NCBI GenBank assembly: GCA_934574045.1
Contig: CAKTMK010000001.1
Coordinates: 59,506 to 123,505, forward strand
Reading direction: 5' to 3'
DNA: 64,000 nt
Source: an uncultured Oscillibacter sp.
GTDB taxonomy: Bacteria; Bacillota; Clostridia; Oscillospirales; Oscillospiraceae
A program made the position numbers and the translations under genes. The notes under the pieces were generated by a model. The model made no database searches, had not been told where the DNA came from, and was given only the letters and a program-made list of their open reading frames with translations. This document shows positions 16,500-25,310 of the stretch, piece by piece (the first letter of the stretch is position 1; each line of letters opens with the position of its first letter).

Positions 16500-16567
16500 A
16501 AATTTGCGTTAAGAGTGCGACCCTTTTTAAGCAATTAAAAATTATTTGTTTTAGGAGGACCCACACG

Positions 16568-17626
16568 ATGAAAAAGATGCTTTCTGCTCTTCTTGCCTCG
16601 CTGATGCTGCTCAGCCTTGCCGGCTGCGGCGGTTCCAGCAGCGCTCCCGCGCAGTCCAGCCCCGCCCCCGCGCAGTCCGCGGCGGCCTCCGGCGACGTCT
16701 CTTCTGATCCCAAGGTCACTCTGGTCTATGCTGAGGTCAACCCCGCCGATACCATCGTCGGCCAGACCGCCGCTCACTTCAAGGAGAGAGTCGAAGAGCT
16801 CTCCGGCGGCTCCATCACCATCGACGTGCAGTACAGCGGCGTGCTCGGCTCTGAAAACGACGTGCTCGACGCCATGCTGGGCGGCTCTACCTCCATTGAC
16901 ATGTCCCGTATCTCCGCCTTCGCTCTGAACAGCTACGGCGCGCAGAAATCCATGCTGCTGTCCATCCCCTTCACCTTTGAGAACCGCCAGCACTTCTGGA
17001 ACTTCGCCAACAGCGATCTGGCCGCCGAGTTCCTCAACGAGCCTCAGGAGCTGGGTCTCCCCCTGCGCGGCATCTTCTACGGCGAGGAGGGCTTCCGCCA
17101 CTTCTTTACGGTGGACCCCATCTCCGGCATTGAGGATCTGGCCGGCATGAAGCTGCGCGTGTCCAACGACCCCATTATGAACGGCATGGTTGAGGGTCTG
17201 GGCGCGGCCCCCACGGTCGTCTCCTTCGGCGAGCTGTACTCCGCCCTTCAGACCGGCGTTGTGGACGGCGCCGAGCAGCCCATCGCCAACTATAAGTCCA
17301 ACGCCTTCAACGAGGTGGCCAACAACCTGATCCTTGACGGCCATACTCTGGGCGCCATCCAGTGCGTCATCACCGACAACGCCTGGGCCAAGCTGACCCC
17401 GGCCCAGCAGGAGGTCATCATGCAGGCCGGCCGCGACACGCAGGAGTTCAACGCGGGCCTTTCCGAGAACGCCGAGAACATGGTCCTTGACGAGCTGAAG
17501 GCCGCCGGCTGCAACGTGGTCGAGGTCGCCGACAAGTCCGTCTGGGCCGACGCCTGCAAGACCGTCATTGAGGAGAACACCAAGTCTCAGGCCGAGCTGT
17601 ATCAGAAGATCCTGGATCTGAAGTGA
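16568..17626 (+). CDS. dctP: TRAP transporter solute-binding lipoprotein DctP
   Basis: A 352-residue extracytoplasmic binding protein. Residues 1-20 are a lipoprotein signal (MKKMLSALLASLMLLSLAGC, lipobox LAGC), followed by a Ser/Pro/Ala linker and a DctP domain. The domain includes the MKLRVSNDPIMNGMVEGLGA segment, whose Arg normally contacts the substrate carboxylate, and GVVDGAEQP. TAGGAGGA precedes the ATG. It delivers a sugar acid to the DctQM permease. Co-transcription with uxuA, uxuB and the kdu genes makes glucuronate, galacturonate or an unsaturated uronate the likely ligand; this is inference from context. First gene of the plus-strand operon, under the operator at 16457. Confidence 0.95.
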   Translation: MKKMLSALLASLMLLSLAGCGGSSSAPAQSSPAPAQSAAASGDVSSDPKVTLVYAEVNPADTIVGQTAAHFKERVEELSGGSITIDVQYSGVLGSENDVLDAMLGGSTSIDMSRISAFALNSYGAQKSMLLSIPFTFENRQHFWNFANSDLAAEFLNEPQELGLPLRGIFYGEEGFRHFFTVDPISGIEDLAGMKLRVSNDPIMNGMVEGLGAAPTVVSFGELYSALQTGVVDGAEQPIANYKSNAFNEVANNLILDGHTLGAIQCVITDNAWAKLTPAQQEVIMQAGRDTQEFNAGLSENAENMVLDELKAAGCNVVEVADKSVWADACKTVIEENTKSQAELYQKILDLK

Positions 17627-17665
17627 TCCCGGTGCGGCGTCTGCACCTTACATGATACGAGTGCG

Positions 17666-17694
17666 GGGGGCGCGGGAAAACTGCCCGCGCCCCC
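17666..17694 (+). promoter_or_regulatory. Intercistronic hairpin between dctP and dctQ
   Basis: A perfect 11-bp GC stem GGGGGCGCGGG / CCCGCGCCCCC with loop AAAACTG in the 109-base dctP-dctQ gap. It lacks a good U-tract (TCGCTTTCTG follows). It more likely protects the dctP message from 3' decay or partly attenuates than fully terminates, which would give the usual excess of binding protein over permease. Confidence 0.6.
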
Positions 17695-17735
17695 TCGCTT
17701 TCTGTCTGGAATGTTCTGTTTATAAGGAGAAAATT

Positions 17736-18284
17736 ATGCCGAAGATTTTTATCGCACTGGATAAGATCAAGCCGGCGTACGACGCGACCTATCGGGTGGT
17801 CATGTTCGTCTGCAAGCTGCTGCTGGTGGCGGACATCCTCATCACCTCCTACGCCGTCGCCGGGCGCTTCCTCAACAAGTACATCCCCTTCATCACCGAC
17901 CCCGCGTGGAGCGAGGAGGTCGTTCTGACCCTGATGAGCTACATGGCGGTCCTCTCCGCCGCGCTGGCCATCCGCCGGGGCGCCCACATCCGCATGACCG
18001 CTTTCGACGTGTATCTGCCCAAAACCGTGGTCAAGGCGCTGGACGTTCTGGCCGATGTGGCCGTTCTGGCTCTGGGCCTTATCATGGTCGTCGTCGGCTG
18101 GCGCTACGCCACCACGCTGGGTGGACGCGGCTCGTACGTCTCCATGCCCTGGCTGTCCCGCTTCTGGATGTATTTCCCGGTCCCGCTGGCGGGCGCGGCC
18201 ATGATCATCTTTGAGATCGAGTCCATTTATGAACATATCAGATCCTTCTTTGTGAAGGAAGAAGAAACGGAGGGGAACGCCTGA
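17736..18284 (+). CDS. dctQ: TRAP transporter small permease DctQ
   Basis: 182 residues with four hydrophobic segments, the size and layout of the TRAP small membrane subunit. AAGGAG lies just upstream of the chosen ATG; the frame is open further 5' but runs through the intercistronic hairpin. Its stop overlaps the dctM start by one base (TGATG), showing coupled synthesis of the two permease subunits. It bridges the binding protein and DctM in import of a carboxylated sugar. Confidence 0.93.
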   Translation: MPKIFIALDKIKPAYDATYRVVMFVCKLLLVADILITSYAVAGRFLNKYIPFITDPAWSEEVVLTLMSYMAVLSAALAIRRGAHIRMTAFDVYLPKTVVKALDVLADVAVLALGLIMVVVGWRYATTLGGRGSYVSMPWLSRFWMYFPVPLAGAAMIIFEIESIYEHIRSFFVKEEETEGNA

Positions 18285-19597
18285 TGGATGCTCAGACTCT
18301 TGCGATCATTGTTCTGCTGGGCAGCTTCTTCCTGATGATCCTGCTCCGCTTTCCCATTGCCTACGCCGTGGGGCTTTCCTCCGTGTTCTGCCTGCTGGTG
18401 CAGGGCGCGAATCTGGCCGACGTGTGCCGCCTGATGGTCAAGGGCATCAGCTCGTTCTCGCTGATGGCCGTTCCGTTCTTCATCACCATGGGCGTGCTCA
18501 TGGGCTCGGGCGGCATCTCCGAAAAGCTGATCGCGCTGGCCAACGCCTGCGTGGGCTGGATGCGCGGCGGCCTTGCCATGGTGAACGTGGTGGCATCCTA
18601 CTTCTTCGGCGGCATCTCCGGCTCCGCCGCGGCGGACACCGCCTCCATCGGCTCCATCATGATCCCCATGATGGTGGACGAGGGCTATGACGCCGACTTC
18701 TCCACCGCCGTCACCATCACCTCCTCCTGCGAGGGCCTGCTGGTCCCGCCCAGCCACAACATGGTCATTTACGCCACCACCGCCGGAGGCATCTCCGTGG
18801 GCAGCCTGTTCCTGGCGGGCTATCTCCCCGGCGCGCTGCTGGCCCTGTCCCTGATGGTCGGGTCCTACATCATCTCCGTCAAGCGCAATTATCCCAAGGG
18901 TGACAAATTCAACCTGCGCAATTTCTTCCGCCAGCTGGCCGTGTCCGGCTGGGCGCTGGCCGCGGTCATCATCGTGGTCATCGGCGTGGTGGCCGGCTAC
19001 TTCACCGCCACCGAGTCCGCCGCCATCGCCGTCATTTACTCCCTGATCGTCTCCGTGTTCATTTACCGCGGTCTGGACTGGAAGGGCGTGTGGCGCGAGC
19101 TGGGCAGCTGCGTGGACACGCTGGGCATCGTCCTCATCCTGATCGCCACCTCCGCCGTGTTCGGCAACTGCCTGACCATGCTGCACGTGCCGGAGCTGGC
19201 CGCCAACGCCATCGTGGGCCTGACGGACAACCGCGTGATCCTGATCCTGCTGCTCAACCTGATCCTGCTGATCCTCGGCTGCATCATGGACATGGCCCCC
19301 ATCATCCTGATCGCCACGCCCATCCTGCTGCCCATTGCCACGCAGTACTGCGGGCTGGACCCCGTGCAGTTCGGCATCATCGTGGTCCTCAACTGCGGCA
19401 TCGGCCTGCTGACGCCGCCGGTCGGCGCGGTGCTGTTCATCGGCTCCGGCGTCGCCAAGCTGCCCATGGAAAAGGTGGTCAAGGGCACCCTGCCCTTCTA
19501 CCTGTGCATGATCGTCACCCTGCTGCTGATCTCCTTCATTCCGGACATCAGCCTGATCCTGCCCAAGGTCTTCGGCGGGTACATCCCCGTGAGCTGA
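18284..19597 (+). CDS. dctM: TRAP transporter large permease DctM
   Basis: 437 residues and about 12 hydrophobic segments, typical of the DctM/TRAP large subunit that couples sodium or proton entry to solute import. Family-like stretches are the N-terminal [20 protein letters not shown], the [20 protein letters not shown] segment and the C-terminal [16 protein letters not shown]. It begins inside the dctQ stop and is followed after 28 bases by uxuA, so transport and catabolism share one transcript. Confidence 0.95.
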   Translation: MDAQTLAIIVLLGSFFLMILLRFPIAYAVGLSSVFCLLVQGANLADVCRLMVKGISSFSLMAVPFFITMGVLMGSGGISEKLIALANACVGWMRGGLAMVNVVASYFFGGISGSAAADTASIGSIMIPMMVDEGYDADFSTAVTITSSCEGLLVPPSHNMVIYATTAGGISVGSLFLAGYLPGALLALSLMVGSYIISVKRNYPKGDKFNLRNFFRQLAVSGWALAAVIIVVIGVVAGYFTATESAAIAVIYSLIVSVFIYRGLDWKGVWRELGSCVDTLGIVLILIATSAVFGNCLTMLHVPELAANAIVGLTDNRVILILLLNLILLILGCIMDMAPIILIATPILLPIATQYCGLDPVQFGIIVVLNCGIGLLTPPVGAVLFIGSGVAKLPMEKVVKGTLPFYLCMIVTLLLISFIPDISLILPKVFGGYIPVS

Positions 19598-19625
19598 CCC
19601 ATATTCGCACAGGAGGAACGACACA

Positions 19626-20708
19626 ATGAAAATGACATTCCGCTGGTACGGCTCCAACAGTGACAGCGTCACGCTGAGCCAGATCAAGCAGATCCCCGGT
19701 ATGACCGGCCTGATGGGCTTTCTGGATTACAAGCCCGCCGGAGAGGTCTGGACCGAAGAGGAGATCAAGTCCTATATCGACGAGGTCCACGCCGCCGGTC
19801 TTGAGTGCGAGGTGATCGAGTCCGTCAACGTCCACGAGGACATCAAGATGGGCCTGCCCTCCCGGGACCGGTACATTGAAAACTACTGCACCACCATCCG
19901 CAATCTGGCCAAATACGGCGTAAAGGTCATCGTTTACAACTTCATGCCCGTGTTCGACTGGCTGCGCACCGACCTGGCCCGCGTCATTCCAGAGGACGGG
20001 TCCAACAGCCTGTACTTCGACGAGGCGGACCTCGGCACCATGGGGCCGCTGGAGATCGTGCGCAGCACCATCGAAAACTCCAACGGCTTCTCCCTCCCCG
20101 GCTGGGAGCCGGAGCGCCTCGCGGAGCTGGAGACCACGCTGGAGCGCTACAAGACCATCACGCCGGACGATCTGCGCGCCAACTACAAGTATTTTCTGGA
20201 CGGCATCATCCCCACCTGCGAGGAGTGTGGCGTGGTGATGGCCTGCCACCCGGACGATCCGGGCTGGCCCATCTTCGGCCTGCCCCGCATTGCCCACTCT
20301 CAGGCGGACTTTGACAAGATCGTGGCCCTGCACGACTCCCCCAGCAACGCCGTCTGCCTGTGCACCGGCTCCCTCGGCTCCAATCCCGACAACCGGGACA
20401 TTCCCGCCATCATCCGCCACTTCGGCGAGATGGGGCGCATCGGCTGCCTGCACGTGCGCAACATCAAGTTCCTGGGACACCACAAGTTCCGCGAGTCCGC
20501 CCACCTGTCCTCCACCGGCGATCTGGATCTTTTCGAGATCATGAAGGCCGTGTACGACACCTGCCCCGATACCTACATCCGGCCAGACCACGGCCGCATG
20601 ATCTGGGGCGAGGTGGGCCGCCCGGGCTACGGCCTGTATGACCGCGCGCTGGGCGCCACCTATCTCAACGGCCTGTGGGAGGCCATCTGCAAGCTGTCTG
20701 CAAAGTAA
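19626..20708 (+). CDS. uxuA: Mannonate dehydratase UxuA
   Basis: 360 residues, the normal length. The TIM-barrel enzyme dehydrates D-mannonate to 2-keto-3-deoxygluconate. Family segments include the [13 protein letters not shown] start, [49 protein letters not shown] and the C-terminal [11 protein letters not shown]. The His and Cys residues in these are the metal ligands of the family. AGGAGGA precedes the ATG. It lies 13 bases before uxuB, forming the glucuronate branch together with UxaC from the divergent operon. Confidence 0.97.
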   Translation: MKMTFRWYGSNSDSVTLSQIKQIPGMTGLMGFLDYKPAGEVWTEEEIKSYIDEVHAAGLECEVIESVNVHEDIKMGLPSRDRYIENYCTTIRNLAKYGVKVIVYNFMPVFDWLRTDLARVIPEDGSNSLYFDEADLGTMGPLEIVRSTIENSNGFSLPGWEPERLAELETTLERYKTITPDDLRANYKYFLDGIIPTCEECGVVMACHPDDPGWPIFGLPRIAHSQADFDKIVALHDSPSNAVCLCTGSLGSNPDNRDIPAIIRHFGEMGRIGCLHVRNIKFLGHHKFRESAHLSSTGDLDLFEIMKAVYDTCPDTYIRPDHGRMIWGEVGRPGYGLYDRALGATYLNGLWEAICKLSAK

Positions 20709-20721
20709 GGAGGAGCGCTTC

Positions 20722-22338
20722 ATGAAGCTCAGCTATGAAAGCCTGAAGGACCGGGCCGCGTGGGAGGCGGCGGGCGTGAAGCTGCCCGGCTTTGACTGGA
20801 AGGAAATGCACGCCGAGACCGAGGCACGCCCCACATGGGTCCACTTCGGCTCCGGCAGCCTGTTCCGCGCGTTCCACGCCATGCTCCAGCAGTCCCTGAT
20901 CGAGCAGGGGCTGGTCAAGGGCGGACTGTATACCGCCGAGACCTTTGACTATGAGATCGTGGAAAATACCTACGCCCCCTATGACAACCTGACGCTGGCG
21001 GTCAGCCTGCTGCCCGACGGCAGCATGGAAAAGACCGTGGTCGGCTCCGTGGCCGGGGCGCTGCGGGCGGACCCCGCGTATCCGGAGGATTACGAGCGGC
21101 TGCGGGACATCTTCCGCAGTCCCTCCCTCCAGCTCATCACCTTTACCATCACGGAAAAGGGCTACGCCCTCACCGATCTGCACGGCGCGTTCACTCCGCT
21201 GGCGCAGGCGGACTTTGCCGCCGGTCCCCACAAGGGCGCGCTGGCCATGAGCAAGGTGGCCTCGCTGCTGCTGGACCGCTTCCTCGCCGGAGGCGTGCCC
21301 ATGGCCGTGGTCAGCACGGACAACTGCTCCCGCAACGGCGAAAAGCTGCGCGCGGGCGTGGTGACGATGGCGGAAAAGTGGCTGGAAAACGGGCTGGTGC
21401 CGGAAGCGTTCGTCCGCTGGGTGGAGAACGAGGAGACCGTCTCCTTCCCGTGGACCATGATCGACAAGATCACGCCCCGGCCCGCCGAGGTGGTGGAAAA
21501 GGCGCTGGCCGAGGCCGGCATTGAGGATCTCGGCATCACCGTCACCGCCAAGGGCGGCTACACCGCCGCGTTTGTCAACGCGGAAAAGCCCCAGTATCTG
21601 GTCATCGAGGACCGCTTCCCCAACGGGCGTCCCCCGTTGGAGAAGGCGGGCGTCTACATGACGGACCGGGACACGGTGAACCGCGTGGAGAAGATGAAGG
21701 TCATGACCTGCCTGAACCCGCTGCACACCGCGCTGGCGGTGTACGGCTGCCTGCTGGGATATGACACCATCGCCTCCGAGATGCGCGACCCGGCGCTGCA
21801 CGCGCTGGTGGAGAAGATCGGCTACGTCGAGGGGATGCCCGTGGTGGTGGACCCCGGCATCATCAAGCCCATGGACTTCATCCACGAGGTCATTGACCAG
21901 CGCCTGCCCAATCCCTATATGCCGGACACGCCGCAGCGCATCGCCTGCGACACCAGCCAGAAGATCCCCATCCGCTTCGGCGAGACCATCCGGTCCTACG
22001 CCGCCCGGCCCGACCTGGACCCCGCCGCGCTGACCTTCATCCCGCTGGCCATCGCCGGATGGCTGCGGTATCTGCTGGCCGTGGACGACGAGGGAAAGCC
22101 CATGACCTGCAGCGGCGACCCCATGCTGGAGTCCCTTCAGTCCCAGCTTGCGGGCGTGGAGCTGGGCCGCCCGGAGACGCTGGGCGAAAAGCTCCGTCCC
22201 ATTCTCTCCAACCCCGTGCTGTTCGGGTCCGACCTTACGGAGCTGGGTCTGAGCGAAAAGATCGAGGACATGACGCGCCAGCTTCTCGCCGGCCCCGGCG
22301 CTGTGCGCGCGACATTGGAACGGTATCTGAAAAACTAA
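20722..22338 (+). CDS. uxuB: Fructuronate reductase (mannonate oxidoreductase) UxuB
   Basis: 538 residues, a long-chain mannitol dehydrogenase family enzyme reducing D-fructuronate to D-mannonate with NADH. The nucleotide-binding N-terminal part contains WVHFGSGSLFRAFHA, followed by STDNCSRNGEKL. The C-terminal domain has the VMTCLNPLHTALAVYGCLLG segment that replaces the KLRxxNxxH motif of mannitol dehydrogenase. The start MKLSYESLKDR has TAAGGAGGAG upstream; an in-frame extension into uxuA is rejected. Its stop codon overlaps the third predicted operator. Confidence 0.94.
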   Translation: MKLSYESLKDRAAWEAAGVKLPGFDWKEMHAETEARPTWVHFGSGSLFRAFHAMLQQSLIEQGLVKGGLYTAETFDYEIVENTYAPYDNLTLAVSLLPDGSMEKTVVGSVAGALRADPAYPEDYERLRDIFRSPSLQLITFTITEKGYALTDLHGAFTPLAQADFAAGPHKGALAMSKVASLLLDRFLAGGVPMAVVSTDNCSRNGEKLRAGVVTMAEKWLENGLVPEAFVRWVENEETVSFPWTMIDKITPRPAEVVEKALAEAGIEDLGITVTAKGGYTAAFVNAEKPQYLVIEDRFPNGRPPLEKAGVYMTDRDTVNRVEKMKVMTCLNPLHTALAVYGCLLGYDTIASEMRDPALHALVEKIGYVEGMPVVVDPGIIKPMDFIHEVIDQRLPNPYMPDTPQRIACDTSQKIPIRFGETIRSYAARPDLDPAALTFIPLAIAGWLRYLLAVDDEGKPMTCSGDPMLESLQSQLAGVELGRPETLGEKLRPILSNPVLFGSDLTELGLSEKIEDMTRQLLAGPGAVRATLERYLKN

Positions 22339-22346
22339 TATACAAG
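22335..22346. promoter_or_regulatory. Predicted uronate-regulator operator, site 3
   Basis: CTAATATACAAG, overlapping the uxuB stop and lying 17 bases upstream of the gntR -35. It shares the CT-A-TATAC-AG pattern of the two operators in the divergent promoters, suggesting autoregulation of gntR. Confidence 0.5.
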
Positions 22347-22362
22347 TTTTCTTCACGCGTTC

Positions 22363-22391
22363 TTGACGCGGCCGTCTCAATCCTGTATCCT
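22363..22391 (+). promoter_or_regulatory. Internal promoter before gntR
   Basis: TTGACG (22363-22368) and TATCCT (22386-22391), 17 bases apart, 22 bases upstream of the gntR start. It would let gntR and the kdgF-kduI-kduD genes be expressed independently of the TRAP promoter. Confidence 0.65.
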
Positions 22392-22413
22392 CTTATTCAG
22401 GAGGCGATAGCAT

Positions 22414-23088
22414 ATGCACATACTGGACCGTCTTCCGCGAGAGACCGGCCGCGAATACGCTCTGCGCATCATCAAGGAAAACATCATCAATCTGGAGCTT
22501 GCTCCCGGGAGCCAGATCAGCGAAAACGAGCTTTCGGCGGAAATGGGTCTCTCCCGCACGCCGGTCCGGGAGGCGCTCATCGAGCTTTCCAAGGTCAAGA
22601 TCGTGGAGATCCACCCTCAGAAGCGAAGCGTCGTATCCCTGATCGACTACGATCTGGTGGAAGAATCCCGCTTCATGCGCCATCTGCTGGAGTGCGCCGT
22701 GGTGCAGCTGGACTGCGAGATGGCGTCGCCGGAGGATATCAAGCGGCTTCAGGAAAACGTCCAGCTCCAGAACTTCTATCTGGACAATTTCTATACCGAG
22801 CAGCTTCTCCCGCTGGACAACGCGTTCCACGGGATCCTGTTCGACATTGCCCGCAAGTCCCAGATCTTTTCCCTGATGAGCAACATCTCCATCCATTTCG
22901 ACCGGGTGCGCAGCATGGCGCTCTCCTCGGTGAAAAACCTGAAGATCGTGCAGGATCATGAGAACATCGTCAGCGCCATCGCCCGGCGGGACGCCGCGCA
23001 GGCCCGGGACCTGATGGAGCAGCACCTCAGCCGCTATAAGATCGACGCTGCGGCGATCCGCGAGAAGTATCCGCAGTACTTTGTCTGA
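22414..23088 (+). CDS. GntR/FCD-family regulator, probable hexuronate repressor
   Basis: 224 residues: an N-terminal winged helix (residues about 10-75, with ISENELSAEMGLSRTPVREA, the classic GntR recognition helix segment) and a C-terminal FCD ligand domain. The latter's metal-binding pattern is visible as the DNAFH (NAFHG) and HENIVSAI / LMEQHLSRY segments. This is the class of UxuR, ExuR and KdgR-like proteins that bind fructuronate, tagaturonate or related acids and release DNA. AGGAGGCG precedes the ATG. Position between uxuB and kdgF and the palindromes at the three promoters make it the likely regulator of the island; that link is inferred. Confidence 0.93.
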   Translation: MHILDRLPRETGREYALRIIKENIINLELAPGSQISENELSAEMGLSRTPVREALIELSKVKIVEIHPQKRSVVSLIDYDLVEESRFMRHLLECAVVQLDCEMASPEDIKRLQENVQLQNFYLDNFYTEQLLPLDNAFHGILFDIARKSQIFSLMSNISIHFDRVRSMALSSVKNLKIVQDHENIVSAIARRDAAQARDLMEQHLSRYKIDAAAIREKYPQYFV

Positions 23089-23102
23089 ACAAAACGCCGG
23101 CA

Positions 23103-23131
23103 GAGGGCGGGCGCCGACGGCGCCCGCCCTC
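23103..23131 (+). promoter_or_regulatory. GC hairpin between gntR and kdgF
   Basis: A perfect 13-bp stem GAGGGCGGGCGCC / GGCGCCCGCCCTC with a GAC loop, 15 bases after the gntR stop and 21 bases before the kdgF ATG. No U-tract follows, so it is more likely a processing or stability element than a terminator. Confidence 0.55.
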
Positions 23132-23152
23132 CGCGCGCGAAAGGAGCCTTTT

Positions 23153-23497
23153 ATGGATCTTCCGAAAAAGGGGCAGCGCTGGGTCCTTCACAACGACGTG
23201 CTCCCCCAGCCCGCCGGACCCGGCGTGGTCCGCCGGGTGCTGGCCTATACGGACGAACTGATGTGCGTGGAAAACACGTTTGAGACCGGCGCCGTCGGCC
23301 CGCTGCACAGCCATCCCCACACCCAGATCACCTATGTGGCGGAGGGCGTCTTTTCCTTTACCATCGGCAGCGAGACCCGCACCGTCCGCCGGGGGGACGC
23401 CCTGCTCAAGACCGACGGCGTGGAGCACGGCTGCACTTGCTTGGAGGCGGGCGTCCTGCTGGATGTGTTCTCCCCCATGCGGCAGGACTTCATCTGA
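23153..23497 (+). CDS. kdgF: KdgF-type cupin, unsaturated uronate linearising enzyme
   Basis: 114 residues, one cupin barrel. The metal-binding motif reads LHSHPHTQITYVAEGVFSF (HxHxHxQxxYV... type) with the second motif GDALLKTDGVEHGC, and the C-terminal LLDVFSPMRQDF is the signature tail of KdgF proteins. KdgF converts 4,5-unsaturated galacturonate or similar lyase products to the linear ketone that KduI uses. AAAGGAG lies seven bases before the chosen ATG; upstream in-frame codons cross the GC hairpin. It directly precedes kduI and kduD. Confidence 0.9.
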   Translation: MDLPKKGQRWVLHNDVLPQPAGPGVVRRVLAYTDELMCVENTFETGAVGPLHSHPHTQITYVAEGVFSFTIGSETRTVRRGDALLKTDGVEHGCTCLEAGVLLDVFSPMRQDFI

Positions 23498-23519
23498 TTT
23501 TCGAAAGGAAGCTGTGACT

Positions 23520-24362
23520 ATGGATATTCGTTATTCCGCAAATCCGCAGGATGTGAAGCGCTATACCACGGAGGAGCTGCGCCGGGAGTTTCTCATCGAG
23601 TCCCTGTTCCGCCCCGGCGAGCTGACGGCGGTGTACAGCCACGTGGACCGCATGGTGACCATGGGCTGCATGCCCGCCGGCGCGCCGGTGTCCATCGAGC
23701 AGGGCATCGACGTGTGGGCCAGCTTCGGCACCCGGTTCTTTCTGGAGCGGCGGGAGGCCGGTCTTTTCAATCTGGGCGGCCCCGGCCGCGTGACGGTGGA
23801 CGGGACGGTCTACCCCATGGACTATAAGGACTGCCTGTACATCACCCGGGGCGCGAAGGAGGTCCTTTTCTCCAGCGACGATCCCGCCGCCCCCGCCAAA
23901 TTCTACATCGTCTCCGCCCCCGCCCACCGCAGCTATGAGACGCGCCTGCTGCGTCTGGCGGACGCGGCCAAGCGGCCCTGCGGCGACCCGGCTCTGTCCA
24001 ACCGGCGGGTCATCAACCAGTTCATCCACCCCGACGTGCTGCCCACCTGCCAACTCTCCATGGGCATGACCGTGCTGGAGCCGGGCAGCGTCTGGAACAC
24101 CATGCCCGCCCATACCCACGAGCGGCGCATGGAGGTCTATTTCTACTTTGAGCTTCCCGAGGATCAGGCGGTCTTTCACCTGATGGGACAGGGGCAGGAG
24201 ACGCGCCATCTGGTCCTGCACAACGAGCAGGCCGTCATCTCCCCCTCCTGGTCCATCCACGCGGGGGCCGGGACCTGTAACTATGCCTTTATCTGGGCCA
24301 TGGGCGGGGAAAATCAGACGTTTGACGACATGGACGCCATTCCCGTCTCCGACCTGCGCTGA
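23520..24362 (+). CDS. kduI: 5-keto-4-deoxyuronate isomerase KduI
   Basis: 280 residues, matching the family length. It isomerises 4-deoxy-L-threo-5-hexosulose uronate to 3-deoxy-D-glycero-2,5-hexodiulosonate. The double cupin fold carries the metal-binding segment MPAHTHERRMEVYFYFELP with its HxH...E ligands and a C-terminal SPSWSIHAGAGT holding the last histidine. The N-terminus MDIRYSANPQDVKRYTTEEL is characteristic. AAAGGAAG precedes the ATG. It lies between kdgF and kduD. Confidence 0.96.
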   Translation: MDIRYSANPQDVKRYTTEELRREFLIESLFRPGELTAVYSHVDRMVTMGCMPAGAPVSIEQGIDVWASFGTRFFLERREAGLFNLGGPGRVTVDGTVYPMDYKDCLYITRGAKEVLFSSDDPAAPAKFYIVSAPAHRSYETRLLRLADAAKRPCGDPALSNRRVINQFIHPDVLPTCQLSMGMTVLEPGSVWNTMPAHTHERRMEVYFYFELPEDQAVFHLMGQGQETRHLVLHNEQAVISPSWSIHAGAGTCNYAFIWAMGGENQTFDDMDAIPVSDLR

Positions 24363-24376
24363 GGAGGACGCATTCT

Positions 24377-25177
24377 ATGGACATTCTGAGTTCCTTTTCC
24401 CTTGCGGGCCAGACCGCTCTGGTGACGGGCGGGGCTTACGGCCTGGGCTTCGCCATGGCGCGGGCGCTGGCCGGCGCGGGCGCCCGCGTCGCCTTCAACT
24501 GCCGCAGTCAGGAAAATCTGAACAAAGCGCTGGCGGATTATGCCGCCTGCGGCGTGGACGCCCGGGGTTATCTGTGCGACGTGACCGACGAGACGCAGGT
24601 AGCCCGTCTGGTGGAGACCATTGAAAACGACCTCGGCCCCATCGACATTCTGGTAAACAACGCGGGCGTGATCCGCCGCGTGCCCATGACGGAGATGAGC
24701 ACGGAGGAGTTCCGTCAGGTGGTGGACATCGACCTTGTGGGGCCGTTCATCTGCGCCAAGGCGGTCATTCCCGGCATGGCCGACCGCGGCCACGGCAAGA
24801 TCATCAACATCTGCTCCATGATGAGCGAGCTGGGCCGGGAGACGGTCAGCGCCTACGCCGCCGCCAAGGGCGGGCTGAAAATGCTCACCCGCAACATCTG
24901 CGCGGAATACGGCGGCGCGAACATCCAGTGCAACGGCATCGGCCCCGGCTACATCGCCACGCCCCAGACCGCGCCCCTGCGGGAGCGCCAGCCGGACGGC
25001 AGCCGCCACCCCTTCGACCAGTTCATCGTCTCCAAGACCCCGGCGGGCCGCTGGGGCGTGCCGGAGGATCTGATGGGTCCGGCGGTGTTTCTGGCCTCGG
25101 ACGCGTCCAACTTCGTCAACGGCCACATCCTCTATGTGGACGGCGGCATCCTCGCCTACATCGGCCGTCAGCCCTGA
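24377..25177 (+). CDS. kduD: 2-dehydro-3-deoxy-D-gluconate 5-dehydrogenase KduD
   Basis: A 266-residue short-chain dehydrogenase. The cofactor motif TGGAYGLGFA sits near residue 20, NNAGVI near 95, and the catalytic Ser/Tyr/Lys set is in SMMSE...SAYAAAKGG. The FxLAGQTALVTG start and the FDQFIVSKTPAGRWG tail follow KduD. It reduces 3-deoxy-2,5-diketo-gluconate to 2-keto-3-deoxygluconate, feeding KdgK. GAGGAGGAC precedes the ATG, 14 bases after kduI, and a strong terminator follows. Confidence 0.95.
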   Translation: MDILSSFSLAGQTALVTGGAYGLGFAMARALAGAGARVAFNCRSQENLNKALADYAACGVDARGYLCDVTDETQVARLVETIENDLGPIDILVNNAGVIRRVPMTEMSTEEFRQVVDIDLVGPFICAKAVIPGMADRGHGKIINICSMMSELGRETVSAYAAAKGGLKMLTRNICAEYGGANIQCNGIGPGYIATPQTAPLRERQPDGSRHPFDQFIVSKTPAGRWGVPEDLMGPAVFLASDASNFVNGHILYVDGGILAYIGRQP

Positions 25178-25219
25178 CGCGTCCCTCATTCAGCCAAATT
25201 TACCCCCCCCAGCGCTGCA

Positions 25220-25256
25220 GAGAGCGGCCGGACCCAAGGTCCGGCCGCTCTCTTTT
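25220..25256 (+). terminator. Terminator of the TRAP-uxu-kdu operon
   Basis: A perfect 15-bp stem GAGAGCGGCCGGACC / GGTCCGGCCGCTCTC with a CAA loop followed by TTTTG, about 40 bases after kduD. Confidence 0.93.
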
Positions 25257-25310
25257 GTCTGTTTTTCCGCTGCGTCCGTCAGAAGCGCGGCGTCCGCGCC
25301 TTCCGGCGGC

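Noticed and set aside
18227..22380. Long minus-strand frames opposite dctM, uxuA and uxuB
   Set aside because: They are His/Gly/Asp/Gln-rich antisense shadows of clearly identified genes and have no ribosome sites.
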